Below, piece by piece: positions 55,058 through 63,332 of a stretch of DNA of 64,000 bases. Positions within the stretch are counted from its first letter, which is position 1, and each line of letters opens with the position of its first letter. This stretch comes from Sphingobacterium griseoflavum. GTDB lineage: Bacteria > Bacteroidota > Bacteroidia > Sphingobacteriales > Sphingobacteriaceae. The translations under genes and the position numbers were made by a program. The stretch spans positions 62,001 to 126,000 of the forward strand of contig NZ_BNAF01000010.1 in assembly GCF_014653155.1 (NCBI RefSeq), written 5' to 3'. Below the pieces are notes generated by a model. That model saw only the letters and a program-made list of their open reading frames with translations, did not search any database and was not told where the DNA came from.

Positions 55058-57064
55058 ATGAAAAAAATTCTTGCTATGACAGCCATCGTGGCTATGTCGG
55101 GAGGATTCGCTTTTTCACAGTCCCATCAAGCGATTAACTTATCCTATATGGATAATCAGGTCCGTCCCCAAGATGACTTTTACAACTATGTAAATGGAAA
55201 TTGGATGAAAACGGTAGAAATTCCGTCAGACAAGGCGCGCTGGGGCTCGTTCGATGAGCTACGTGAACATACGGATGTTGCGGTACTTAAAATTTTGAAA
55301 GAATCGCTCAGCACAAATTTCGAAAAAGGCTCGGACGGGCAAAAAATAGCCGATCTGTATAAGTCATATGTAGATTTCGAAACACGGAACAAGCTGGGCA
55401 TTTCTCCGATTAAGCCTTATCTGGCAAAAATAGATGCGATTAAAGATATCAAAGGCTTATACAAATACCTGTTGGAAGTAGGTCCTGAGCGAGGAAATCC
55501 CTTTTTCAGCGCATATGTATCTGCGCACATGAAAAACAGCGATATCAACGCTGTTTATCTTGGTGGCGGCGGATTGGGACTCGGTCGATCATACTACCAA
55601 AAAGTAGACGAGAAAAACACCGAGACGCTGGCGCAATATGCACAGTTTATATCGACTTTATACAGCAAAGTAGACCAACGCACGCGCGATCTTAAAGGAC
55701 CGAAAGTGCTGGCCTTTGAGAAGGAAATCGCATCTTACCTAAAGACAATTGAAGAGTCGCGCGACGCCCAAAAACGCTACAATCCAGTTGCCGTAGCCGA
55801 TCTTGGTAAGATGGTAAAAAATGTAGACATCGCAGGTTACATCAAGCAATTGGGATTCACTGCAGACACGGTGATTATTGGCGAGCTTAAGTACTACCAA
55901 AATTTGGACAAGATAGTGAACCAAGAAAACCTTCCGGTTATCAAAGAATATCTGAAGTTCAATGTTATGAACGACGCAACGGGATACCTAACCAAAGAAC
56001 TGGATGAATTGTCGTTTGATTTTTATGGCAGAAAGCTACGCGGTCAAAAAGAACAACGTGAATTGGAAAAACGCGGACTAGAGTTTGTGAATGGAACCGT
56101 CGGCGAACTTTTAGGCAAGCTTTACGTGAAGGAAAATTTCCCACCAGAAGCGAAAGCAGCCTGTGAGGAAATGGTGCAGTACCTCGTAAAATCCTTTAAC
56201 ATGCACATCCAAAGCTTGGACTGGATGTCGGATGAAACCAAGGTCAAAGCCTTGGAGAAGCTCGCTAAATTTAAAGTAAAGATTGGCTATACAGATAAAT
56301 GGAAAGACTATTCCAAGCTAGCTGTCGGCAGTTCCTTGTTCGACAACATTAAAGGGATCAGTCGTTGGAGCTTCCAAGAAAATTTAGCAAAACAAGGAAA
56401 ACCAGTAGATAAAACCGAATGGGGTATGACACCACAAACGGTAAATGCTTATTACAGTCCGCTGTTCAACGAGATCGTGTTTCCTGCAGCAATATTGCAA
56501 GTGCCGTTTTACGATTACAAAGCAGACGCTGCGGTAAATTTTGGCGGCATCGGAGCGGTAATTGGCCACGAGCTTTCACACGGATTTGACGATTCAGGTT
56601 CGCAGTACGATGGGAATGGCAACTTGAACAATTGGTGGACTGAGGCAGACAAAGAGAAGTTTGAGGCGGCTACGGACGCTTTAGTAGCCCAGTTTGAATC
56701 GTATGAACCCGTACCAGGTGTCTTTGTCAACGGCCGCTTTACGTTGGGGGAAAATATTGGTGACCTTGGCGGATCGTCCGTCGCGTTTGATGCGCTTAAA
56801 ATGTACCTGAAAGACAAAGGCAATCCCGGTCTTATTGACGGCTTTACGCCGGAGCAACGTTTCTTCCTCTCTTGGGCAACCATATGGAGAACGAAAACGA
56901 CAGACGAATTTGTCGTCAACCAAGTTAAGACCGATCCCCACTCCCCTGCGCAATATCGTGCATTCGCACCCATCATTAATTTGGATGCTTTCCACGAAGC
57001 TTTCAAAACAAAACCAGGCGATAAACTCTACAAAGCAAAACAAGATCGAATCAAGATTTGGTAG
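55058..57064 (+). CDS. pepO: M13 family metallopeptidase (neprilysin/PepO-like), secreted
   Basis: A 668-residue exported zinc endopeptidase degrading oligopeptides. The signal peptide is MKKILAMTAIVAMSGGFAFSQ. The N-terminal M13 domain opens with VRPQDDFYNYVNGNWMKTVEIPSDKARWGSFDEL. The catalytic domain has the substrate-binding NAYYSPLFNEIVFPAAILQ, the zinc motif GAVIGHELSHGFDDSGSQYDGNG (HEXXH near 505-509), and the third ligand plus Asp in FTLGENIGDLGGSSVAFDAL. It ends in DRIKIW, close to the usual C-terminal C-x-x-W but without the Cys. A hairpin terminator follows. Confidence 0.95.
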   Translation: MKKILAMTAIVAMSGGFAFSQSHQAINLSYMDNQVRPQDDFYNYVNGNWMKTVEIPSDKARWGSFDELREHTDVAVLKILKESLSTNFEKGSDGQKIADLYKSYVDFETRNKLGISPIKPYLAKIDAIKDIKGLYKYLLEVGPERGNPFFSAYVSAHMKNSDINAVYLGGGGLGLGRSYYQKVDEKNTETLAQYAQFISTLYSKVDQRTRDLKGPKVLAFEKEIASYLKTIEESRDAQKRYNPVAVADLGKMVKNVDIAGYIKQLGFTADTVIIGELKYYQNLDKIVNQENLPVIKEYLKFNVMNDATGYLTKELDELSFDFYGRKLRGQKEQRELEKRGLEFVNGTVGELLGKLYVKENFPPEAKAACEEMVQYLVKSFNMHIQSLDWMSDETKVKALEKLAKFKVKIGYTDKWKDYSKLAVGSSLFDNIKGISRWSFQENLAKQGKPVDKTEWGMTPQTVNAYYSPLFNEIVFPAAILQVPFYDYKADAAVNFGGIGAVIGHELSHGFDDSGSQYDGNGNLNNWWTEADKEKFEAATDALVAQFESYEPVPGVFVNGRFTLGENIGDLGGSSVAFDALKMYLKDKGNPGLIDGFTPEQRFFLSWATIWRTKTTDEFVVNQVKTDPHSPAQYRAFAPIINLDAFHEAFKTKPGDKLYKAKQDRIKIW

Positions 57065-57079
57065 CGTGACAAAACTGCA

Positions 57080-57104
57080 AAGCCGGCTCATATGTAGCCG
57101 GCTT
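57080..57104 (+). terminator. terminator of the M13 peptidase gene
   Basis: AAGCCGGCT (57080-57088) pairs perfectly with AGCCGGCTT (57096-57104) around a seven-base loop, followed by TATTATTT. Confidence 0.8.
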
Positions 57105-57252
57105 TATTATTTAATTAGCGTACTTGCGTTGCCGCTAGGCATGTATATACGAAATTGGAAAATTTCTCACATGGCGGTTCCAATATCGATACTTTTTGAT
57201 ACATTTAGGCCATGAATACAAGTAATGTAATACAGGAAAACAAATTTCTCGC

Positions 57253-57711
57253 ATGGTAATAATAAACAATTTTGAAGAATACAAATCGCATGAGGGGAAA
57301 GCACTTGGCGAATCAGATTGGCATATCATTGATCAAGCGCAAATCAATAAGTTTGCTGATGCTACCTTAGATCATCAATGGATACATGTAGACAAGGAAA
57401 AAGCTGAAAAAGACGGACCGTTCAAATCCACTATTGCACACGGTTATTTGACCTTGTCGTTAATACCTTACCTGTGGAAACAAATAGCTGATGTTCGCAA
57501 TGTAAAGATGGAAATAAACTACGGGATAGAAAATCTTAAATTTGGACAACCCGTCTTAGTGAACAACGAAGTACAGCTTCGGGCAAAAGTGAAATCCATA
57601 TTAAATCTTCGTGGTGTAGTCAAAGCGACAATAGAAGCGACTTTGGTCATTAAGGATAATGCGAAGCCAGCGTACGTCGGTGACGTCGTTTTTCTTTACC
57701 ATTTCGCGTAA
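57253..57711 (+). CDS. MaoC-like dehydratase ((R)-specific enoyl-CoA hydratase type)
   Basis: A 152-residue hot-dog-fold enzyme adding water to trans-2-enoyl-CoA. The catalytic hydratase-2 motif is clear: INKFADATLDHQWIHVDKEKAEKDGPFKSTIAHGYLTLSLIPYL (about 33-76), with Asp in the D-x-x-x-x-H pattern (HQWIH) and Ser/His in STIAHGY. The C-terminal strand YVGDVVFLYHF is typical. No fatty acid genes are adjacent, so the physiological substrate is open. It is followed by a 126-base gap with an inverted repeat. Confidence 0.9.
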   Translation: MVIINNFEEYKSHEGKALGESDWHIIDQAQINKFADATLDHQWIHVDKEKAEKDGPFKSTIAHGYLTLSLIPYLWKQIADVRNVKMEINYGIENLKFGQPVLVNNEVQLRAKVKSILNLRGVVKATIEATLVIKDNAKPAYVGDVVFLYHFA

Positions 57712-57743
57712 TTACCTTATCAAAAACGTCTACAAGCTTCAGC

Positions 57744-57799
57744 ATCGATAGAACAACGCTTCTTCGTATACTTAGGACGGTAAACATTGTTCTATCGAT
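57744..57799. repeat. 13-bp perfect inverted repeat in a convergent intergenic gap
   Basis: ATCGATAGAACAA (57744-57756) is exactly complementary to TTGTTCTATCGAT (57787-57799), with 30 bases between. It lies between the convergent MaoC and YaeR-like genes and has no T tract. It could be a long-loop hairpin or a pair of protein-binding half sites. Confidence 0.6.
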
Positions 57800-57837
57800 A
57801 TCAATTTGACCGTTTTTAAACGATCAAAATCCCACTA

Positions 57838-58230
57838 CTAACATTCGTAAAATTCGATAGGTAGCCCATCCGGATCCGCGGTAAAAAAAAACCTTTTACC
57901 GGTCTGCTTGTCCCGACGTATGGGTTCGCAAACCACTCCGCGACCAGTCAGTATGTTAACTGTCTCGGAAACGTCATCTACGGTGAAAGCCAAATGGCGG
58001 AGTCCTACAGCTTCAGGATAAGATAATCGTGATGGTGGTGATGGAAAGGAGAATAACTCGATAATATATCGACCCTCCAATGCTAAATCTGCTTTATACG
58101 ATTGACGATCCGGCCGATACGTTTCCGATAGCAACGCTAAACCAAGAATATCCCTGTAGAAGGCGATCGATTTTTTGTAATCGCTGCAGATGATCGCAAT
58201 ATGATGCACAGCTTTCAACGATAGCGACAT
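57838..58230 (-). CDS. VOC-family glyoxalase-like protein (YaeR/GloA2 type)
   Basis: A 130-residue vicinal-oxygen-chelate protein. VHHIAIICSDYKKSIAFYRDILGLALLSETYRPDRQSYKADLALEGRYIIELFSFPSPP and GLRHLAFTVDDV follow the E. coli YaeR (GloA2) sequence closely, with metal ligands His, Glu, His and Glu in HHIAI, YIIELF, LRHLAF and IEFYE. YaeR is a presumed lyase or isomerase with no settled substrate. The gene starts seven bases after the bshB1 stop, so a bacillithiol-adduct substrate is an attractive inference. Confidence 0.85.
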   Translation of the reverse strand: MSLSLKAVHHIAIICSDYKKSIAFYRDILGLALLSETYRPDRQSYKADLALEGRYIIELFSFPSPPSRLSYPEAVGLRHLAFTVDDVSETVNILTGRGVVCEPIRRDKQTGKRFFFTADPDGLPIEFYEC

Positions 58231-58237
58231 ACGAAAT

Positions 58238-58957
58238 TTATAGGAGTTGAAAAATATCTGTCACGCCCAAAATTCTGCGTGACGTAAACCCTTCTGCATA
58301 CCGAACTTGAATACTGCGCCCAAATTCGGATGCGCGGCCTTTCGTGGATTCCATAAAATCCGGATTAGAAATATAGGTCATTGGCTCGGTATCGCCCTCA
58401 CTTGCATTAAACTGGGTACCATAAGCCAAAATAGATTTCTCCTTGATCGACCAAAACGGGGTGATGTCAATGAGTATATCCGGTTGTATATACTTGTCTT
58501 GTACCAGCTGAAGTTGCAGACGAGGCCTAAAGGCTTCCTGTACCTGTCCATCCAAGGCGGTTTCTATTCGACGCAAACCACTTAAAAAAAGCGCGTCGTT
58601 CACCAGTTTACTGGCACGGCCATGGTCCGGATGGCGATCTTCCAACGCATTGGTAATGACGATCTCCGGTTGATATTTACGTATGGCCCGGATAACGGAT
58701 AGTTGGTTTTCTTCATCATTCATAAAAAAACCGTCTCGAAGGTTAAGATTTTCACGAACGTGAACACCTAATATTTCCGCCGCGAGGGCCGCCTCTTTCT
58801 TTCGCGTTTCCGCAGTTCCACGCGTCCCCAGTTCACCCCGCGTCAAATCTACGATACCGACCCACTTACCAGCCGCCACATATTTTGCAATGGTCCCCGC
58901 TGCGCCAAGCTCAGCGTCATCGGGATGAACCGTTATAACCATAAGATCCAACTTCAT
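58238..58957 (-). CDS. bshB1: bacillithiol biosynthesis deacetylase BshB1
   Basis: A 239-residue zinc deacetylase (PIG-L/LmbE family) removing the acetyl group from N-acetylglucosaminyl-malate in bacillithiol synthesis. The ATG at 58957 gives MKLDLMVITVHPDDAELGAAGTIAKY with the zinc motif HPDD (11-14); the upstream frame begins with TTG. LTRGELGTRGTAETRKKEAALAAEILGV and NALEDRHPDHGRASKLV (third zinc His) are characteristic of BshB1. bshA and bshC are not in this window. It lies between gpx (39 bases upstream) and the YaeR-like gene (seven bases downstream). Confidence 0.95.
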   Translation of the reverse strand: MKLDLMVITVHPDDAELGAAGTIAKYVAAGKWVGIVDLTRGELGTRGTAETRKKEAALAAEILGVHVRENLNLRDGFFMNDEENQLSVIRAIRKYQPEIVITNALEDRHPDHGRASKLVNDALFLSGLRRIETALDGQVQEAFRPRLQLQLVQDKYIQPDILIDITPFWSIKEKSILAYGTQFNASEGDTEPMTYISNPDFMESTKGRASEFGRSIQVRYAEGFTSRRILGVTDIFQLL

Positions 58958-58996
58958 AAAAGTTCCTTTAAGGCGCAAATATAAAAGTTTAAACGT

Positions 58997-59491
58997 TTAT
59001 TGTTCCGCAATCAATTGTTCTATTTTTGTCATAACGCGGGGGGATTGTGGATGAGTAAAGCTAAAAAAGTAATCACTAACCCTTCCCTGCTTATCGATCA
59101 AGTATTTATGGAAATTCCAATACGGACGAACGCCCATCGTCCCATTCAGCGATTTGTCGGATAAAAATTTATAGAGCGGGTCGCAATATTTACCAACGAC
59201 ATGTATCCGTTTAAAAACTGGAAAAGTCACCTGCTCATGTATACGACAGAACGTTTCCAGCTGCAAACCTGTCATCGGTTCCTGTTGTCGAAAGTCATTG
59301 GATGGAAAGGCCAATATTTCGAAACCGCGATCTTTGTAAGATTGATACAGCTTTTCTAGTCCTTGGAATTGTTTGGTAAAAAAACAGCGGCTGGCGGTAT
59401 TCACAATAAGCAAAACCTTGCCAGAAAAATCTCGCAACGACTTTTTTTCGCCGTTGAACTGTAAGCCATTAAAGTCATAGACCGTTTGCAT
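58997..59491 (-). CDS. glutathione peroxidase-family thiol peroxidase
   Basis: A 164-residue peroxidase of the GPx fold, likely thioredoxin- or bacillithiol-dependent rather than glutathione-dependent. The peroxidatic Cys is in IVNTASRCFFTKQFQGLEKLY (Cys about 36), Gln and Trp partners lie in FPSNDFRQQEP and VRPYWNFHKYLID. The usual wording is NVASKCGxTxQ, so this is a divergent member. Unusually for this phylum it has a strong Shine-Dalgarno sequence, AAGGAGGAG (59493-59501, minus strand), just before the ATG at 59491. It heads a gpx-bshB1-yaeR-like cluster. Confidence 0.9.
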   Translation of the reverse strand: MQTVYDFNGLQFNGEKKSLRDFSGKVLLIVNTASRCFFTKQFQGLEKLYQSYKDRGFEILAFPSNDFRQQEPMTGLQLETFCRIHEQVTFPVFKRIHVVGKYCDPLYKFLSDKSLNGTMGVRPYWNFHKYLIDKQGRVSDYFFSFTHPQSPRVMTKIEQLIAEQ

Positions 59492-59631
59492 ATCTCCTCC
59501 TTGGTTTATTTTACTGTATTGGTGATAAGTAGGGCATACTGCGCACCTATTGATTTATTAGTTAGCAGCCGGTATATCTATATCGTAGCTCCTTCAAGAT
59601 CTGTGAAGACGACACACTCGCTGCGACCGCG

Positions 59632-60273
59632 CTAGTAGTTGTAAAGATTTTTCACGGGTCTTACGCGTTCATAGCCGCGAATAATATTTTCTATTTCAAA
59701 ATCCTCTTGTGGATCGTACACCGATTTGAGATTATGTCCGAATACTTTTGCAACACCTTGATAGAAAAAAGCAGACAAGCTACCTTTCATTTCCTTAACC
59801 AGCTCGTAACTCGTATTACCAGTCTGTCGTTGCACAAGCTTAATCAAGATCTGTCCTTGCGAAACACTGAGGTTTTTTATTTCTGCATTGAACTTATTCT
59901 TTATTTCCTGTTCGCACGCTTTGATCAATCGATTTTCCTCCCGTTTGGAAGATACCATCGCTAGCTCCCTATCGAGCTGTTCGTACCGCTTCTGCGCATA
60001 AATAGCGTACGGTAAAACCCGAAGCACGTTCCTTTCCAGACGGAGATAGCGCTGTCTATCTTCTTCGGTCTTAAATGTCCGTCTCGCAACTACGACAACA
60101 TCCTGAATGGGAAACCAAGGAAGCACCTCACCAGACGCTAATTTCGTAGTCATATATTGCTGCAAAACCTCCCCTTCTCCATCCCCATAATGCGGAACCT
60201 GCAGCGCTTGGCTCTTGCCTTTTTCCGGCAGGAACATTAGCAAAAAGCCCAACACTAGAATCCTCGTCATCAT
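59632..60273 (-). CDS. DUF4294 family exported protein
   Basis: A 213-residue protein with a signal peptide (MMTRILVLGFLLMFLPEKGKSQA). The body matches DUF4294, a family confined to Bacteroidota: LPWFPIQDVVVVARRTFKTEEDRQRYLRLERNVLRVLPYAIYAQKRYEQLDREL, then a charged helical stretch, then LSVSQGQILIKLVQRQTGNTSYELVKEMKGSLSAFFYQGVAKVFGHNLKSVYDP. No function is assigned. It is divergent from the relA/spoT gene with 141 bases between them. Confidence 0.82.
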   Translation of the reverse strand: MMTRILVLGFLLMFLPEKGKSQALQVPHYGDGEGEVLQQYMTTKLASGEVLPWFPIQDVVVVARRTFKTEEDRQRYLRLERNVLRVLPYAIYAQKRYEQLDRELAMVSSKREENRLIKACEQEIKNKFNAEIKNLSVSQGQILIKLVQRQTGNTSYELVKEMKGSLSAFFYQGVAKVFGHNLKSVYDPQEDFEIENIIRGYERVRPVKNLYNY

Positions 60274-60414
60274 GAAATGGAAAATTACGTTTTTTTATAT
60301 CTGTGAAATATTTGCTATATTTATATATTGTTTCCAACCGTTAGTAGACCTCCGGGAAAACGATAATAAAATTACAAACAAAAATATTTAAAAGCAACTT
60401 TTTTCAGCGTGTTT

Positions 60415-62622
60415 ATGGAAGATTATGTGATTGACATTGAAGCAGAAAACAAGGAAATTAGGAAGAGATACCGCGCTTTACTTCGCGCTTGCAAACCAAC
60501 CTTACAGCGTGGAGACAAACAAGAAATTCGAAAGGCTTTTGACTTGGCCTTAGAGAGTCACAAGGAGATGCGACGCAAGTCTGGCGAACCATACATTTAT
60601 CACCCCATTGCTGTAGCACAAATTGCTGCGGAAGAAATTGGATTGGGAACAACTTCTATTGTTTGCGCCCTCCTACACGATGTCGTGGAGGATACTTCGG
60701 TAACCTTGCTAGATATTGAAACGCAATTTGGAAAAAAAGTCGCCCGCATTATAGACGGGCTCACCAAAATATCCGGAATCTTTGATCCGAACAGCTCCAT
60801 GCAGGCAGAGAATTTTCGCAAGATGCTGCTTACATTGGCTGATGACGTCCGCGTCATTCTGATCAAATTGGCGGATCGGCTGCATAACATGCGAACGATG
60901 GAATTTATGGCGCGCCATAAGCAGCTGAAAATCGCATCAGAGACCAGTTATCTTTATGCCCCATTAGCACATCGGCTCGGCCTGTATGCCATCAAATCGG
61001 AATTGGAAGATCTTTCCATGAAGTATACCGATCCTGACACGTACAAGTTTATAGCACGCAAGTTAAATGAAAAAAAGGCCGAGCGGGAAAAGTTTGTCTC
61101 CGACTTTATAGGCCCTGTAAAAGACATACTAGAAGAGCAAGGTATAAAAGCGCAGGTTTTTGGCAGGCCAAAATCTATCTTTTCTATCTGGAACAAGATG
61201 CGAAAAAAATCAATCCCCTTCGAAGAGGTATATGATTTATTTGCGATTCGGGTCATCATAGATACGTCGACAGAGCGAGAAAAAACCGAATGTTGGAAAG
61301 TATACTCTATCATTACCGACCTATATCGACCAAATCCGGATCGATTGCGGGACTGGGTTTCATCGCCAAAAGGCAATGGTTACGAATCTTTACATACCAC
61401 CGTCATGGGTCCTAGAGGCCAATGGGTAGAGGTGCAGATCCGTACCAAACGTATGAATGAGATTGCGGAAAAAGGCTTTGCTGCACATTGGAAATATAAG
61501 GAATCTAATTCCGATAGTGGTTTGGATCAATGGATACAGAAGGTGCGGAATATGTTAAGCAATTCGGAACAGAATGCTTTGGACTTTGTGGACGACTTTA
61601 AGATGAATTTGTTTTCGGACGAGATATTTATCTTTACGCCGAAAGGCACGCTCGTACAACTGCCCAACGGGGCGACAGCACTGGACTTCGCCTTTGAGAT
61701 ACACTCCGATATCGGCGCCACCTGTATCGGGGCCAAGGTAAACCATAAACTGGTACCGTTGAGCCATCCTTTGCAAAACGGGGATCAGGTGGAAATCATA
61801 ACGTCGAGCAAACAGTCTCCAAAAGAAGATTGGCTGAATTTTGTGGTAACCGCCAAAGCCAAGTCCAAGATCCGATCTTCGTTAAAAGAGGAGAAAAGAC
61901 GTGTTGCTGAGGACGGTAAAGAGATTCTCGAACGGAAGTTAAAATCGTTGAAAATCACGTACAACACAGATAATATCAACAAAATCGCAAACTATTTTAA
62001 ATACCCAAGCTCACAAGAACTTTTTTACAATGTCGCAAAAGGTAATATAGACGTTAAGAATCTGCGCGAGTATGCAGCAAGTGAAAAATCGCCGGAGCAT
62101 ACGCACAACCAGTTCAATTCGCATATCTCTGGTCTCGTTGAAAAAATAAATAAAAAAGATGTAGATACCATTTTGATTGGAGATGATTATCAGCAAGTGG
62201 ATTATACATTGGCCCCCTGTTGCAACCCTATTCCTGGTGATGATATATTTGGTTTTCTGACGGTAAATGATGGTATCAAGATACACCGGACTAGCTGCCC
62301 AAATGCTTCGAAACTCATGGCAAACTATGGGTATCGCATTTTGAAAGCAAAGTGGGCATCCTCGCAGGCGCAGGTTGCCTTTCTAACCGGCCTGCGTATC
62401 GTGGGGATTGACGATGTTGGCTTGGTTAACAAAATAACCAACGTGATTTCACAAGAGTTCAATGTCAACATTCGATCTTTGTCCATCACGAGCAATGAGG
62501 GAATTTTTGAGGGAAATATCATGGTTTTTGTAAACGATACCGAACAATTGGAAAGTTTGATGAAGAACTTGAAGGAAATCAGTGGCATAACGGGTGTGAG
62601 TCGTTATGATGCAGATCTATAA
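60415..62622 (+). CDS. relA: bifunctional (p)ppGpp synthetase/hydrolase (RelA/SpoT, Rsh)
   Basis: A 735-residue stringent-response enzyme. The ATG at 60415 is used; a GTG lies two codons earlier. The HD hydrolase domain (about 45-200) keeps RKSGEPYIYHPIAVAQIAAEE and the HD pair in CALLHDVVEDT, so hydrolysis should be active. The synthetase domain (about 230-360) has VFGRPKSIFSIWNKMRKKS, YDLFAIRVI and KGNGYESLHTTV. TGS (about 400-460; IFIFTPKGTLVQLPNGATALDFAFEIHSDIG), a zinc-finger-like segment (APCCNPIPGDDI), and a C-terminal ACT domain follow. With fur and purA downstream it forms a conserved gene order. Confidence 0.95.
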   Translation: MEDYVIDIEAENKEIRKRYRALLRACKPTLQRGDKQEIRKAFDLALESHKEMRRKSGEPYIYHPIAVAQIAAEEIGLGTTSIVCALLHDVVEDTSVTLLDIETQFGKKVARIIDGLTKISGIFDPNSSMQAENFRKMLLTLADDVRVILIKLADRLHNMRTMEFMARHKQLKIASETSYLYAPLAHRLGLYAIKSELEDLSMKYTDPDTYKFIARKLNEKKAEREKFVSDFIGPVKDILEEQGIKAQVFGRPKSIFSIWNKMRKKSIPFEEVYDLFAIRVIIDTSTEREKTECWKVYSIITDLYRPNPDRLRDWVSSPKGNGYESLHTTVMGPRGQWVEVQIRTKRMNEIAEKGFAAHWKYKESNSDSGLDQWIQKVRNMLSNSEQNALDFVDDFKMNLFSDEIFIFTPKGTLVQLPNGATALDFAFEIHSDIGATCIGAKVNHKLVPLSHPLQNGDQVEIITSSKQSPKEDWLNFVVTAKAKSKIRSSLKEEKRRVAEDGKEILERKLKSLKITYNTDNINKIANYFKYPSSQELFYNVAKGNIDVKNLREYAASEKSPEHTHNQFNSHISGLVEKINKKDVDTILIGDDYQQVDYTLAPCCNPIPGDDIFGFLTVNDGIKIHRTSCPNASKLMANYGYRILKAKWASSQAQVAFLTGLRIVGIDDVGLVNKITNVISQEFNVNIRSLSITSNEGIFEGNIMVFVNDTEQLESLMKNLKEISGITGVSRYDADL

Positions 62623-62674
62623 TCTTTCGAATGTCATCATTATTAAAACCATCGTTTTTTACAGGAGAAAATGA

Positions 62675-62682
62675 TAAATTTG
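62675..62682 (+). promoter_or_regulatory. -7 promoter element of fur
   Basis: TAAATTTG matches TAnnTTTG and ends 21 bases before the ATG at 62704. The fur gene may therefore be transcribed separately from relA, whose stop is 81 bases upstream. Confidence 0.45.
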
Positions 62683-62703
62683 TAAGGGATTTTAAACAGA
62701 AGT

Positions 62704-63201
62704 ATGAATCAAGCCGAAAACTACCAAACGGTAAAGAAAATTTTCGAAGCTTACTTAGAGAACAAAAATCTAAGAAAGACGCCGGAACGTTATGCGATTT
62801 TAGAGGAGATATATTCTCGTTCAGACCACTTCGATGTGGAGTCTCTTTACATCCATATGAAGAACAAGAAATATAGGGTTAGCCGCGCAACGGTCTACAA
62901 TACTTTGGAGTTGCTAGTTTCATGTGATCTTGTGACGAAACACCAATTCGGGCGGAATATGGCGCAATTTGAAAAATCTTACGGCTTCAAACAGCATGAT
63001 CATGTTATCTGCATCGAATGCAACAAGGTTGTTGAATTTTGCGACCCTCGCATCAACCAAATTCAAAGTTTGATGGGCGACCTGCTAAAGTTTGATATCA
63101 AGCATCACTCGCTGAATCTTTATGGGGTTTGTGAAGACTGTCAAAAGAAAAATGAGTTGGAAGCACCTGCTGGAAGCAAGGCCGCTGTAATTTCAAATTA
63201 A
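62704..63201 (+). CDS. fur: Fur-family metal-responsive repressor
   Basis: A 165-residue ferric-uptake-type regulator. The N-terminal winged helix includes [58 protein letters not shown] (about 21-80). The C-terminal dimer domain has metal-binding [24 protein letters not shown] with a Cys-x-x-Cys pair (near 105-108) and a second pair in [10 protein letters not shown]. Whether it senses Fe, Zn or peroxide (PerR-like) cannot be told from sequence. It is 81 bases after relA and 131 before purA. Confidence 0.92.
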   Translation: MNQAENYQTVKKIFEAYLENKNLRKTPERYAILEEIYSRSDHFDVESLYIHMKNKKYRVSRATVYNTLELLVSCDLVTKHQFGRNMAQFEKSYGFKQHDHVICIECNKVVEFCDPRINQIQSLMGDLLKFDIKHHSLNLYGVCEDCQKKNELEAPAGSKAAVISN

Positions 63202-63225
63202 TGCAGTAATCGCAGATTATTGTAT

Positions 63226-63233
63226 TACCTTTG
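63226..63233 (+). promoter_or_regulatory. -7 promoter element of purA
   Basis: TACCTTTG matches TAnnTTTG, 99 bases before the purA ATG, and is followed at once by a hairpin. A long 5' leader is implied. Confidence 0.4.
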
Positions 63234-63269
63234 TTCAGGAAAGAGAGGCGGAGCCTTTTTTTTTCTGAA
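63234..63269 (+). terminator. hairpin in the fur-purA gap
   Basis: TTCAGGAAAGAGAGGC (63234-63249) can pair with GCCTTTTTTTTTCTGAA (63253-63269) around GGA, with several G-T pairs and one bulge; the core AGGC/GCCT is followed by nine T. It could be the fur terminator or an attenuator in the purA leader. Confidence 0.5.
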
Positions 63270-63332
63270 CTTTTATATTTTAGGGAGAGTGGAAACTATC
63301 ATTTAATTTTAAATCTCAATATATCCAATATT

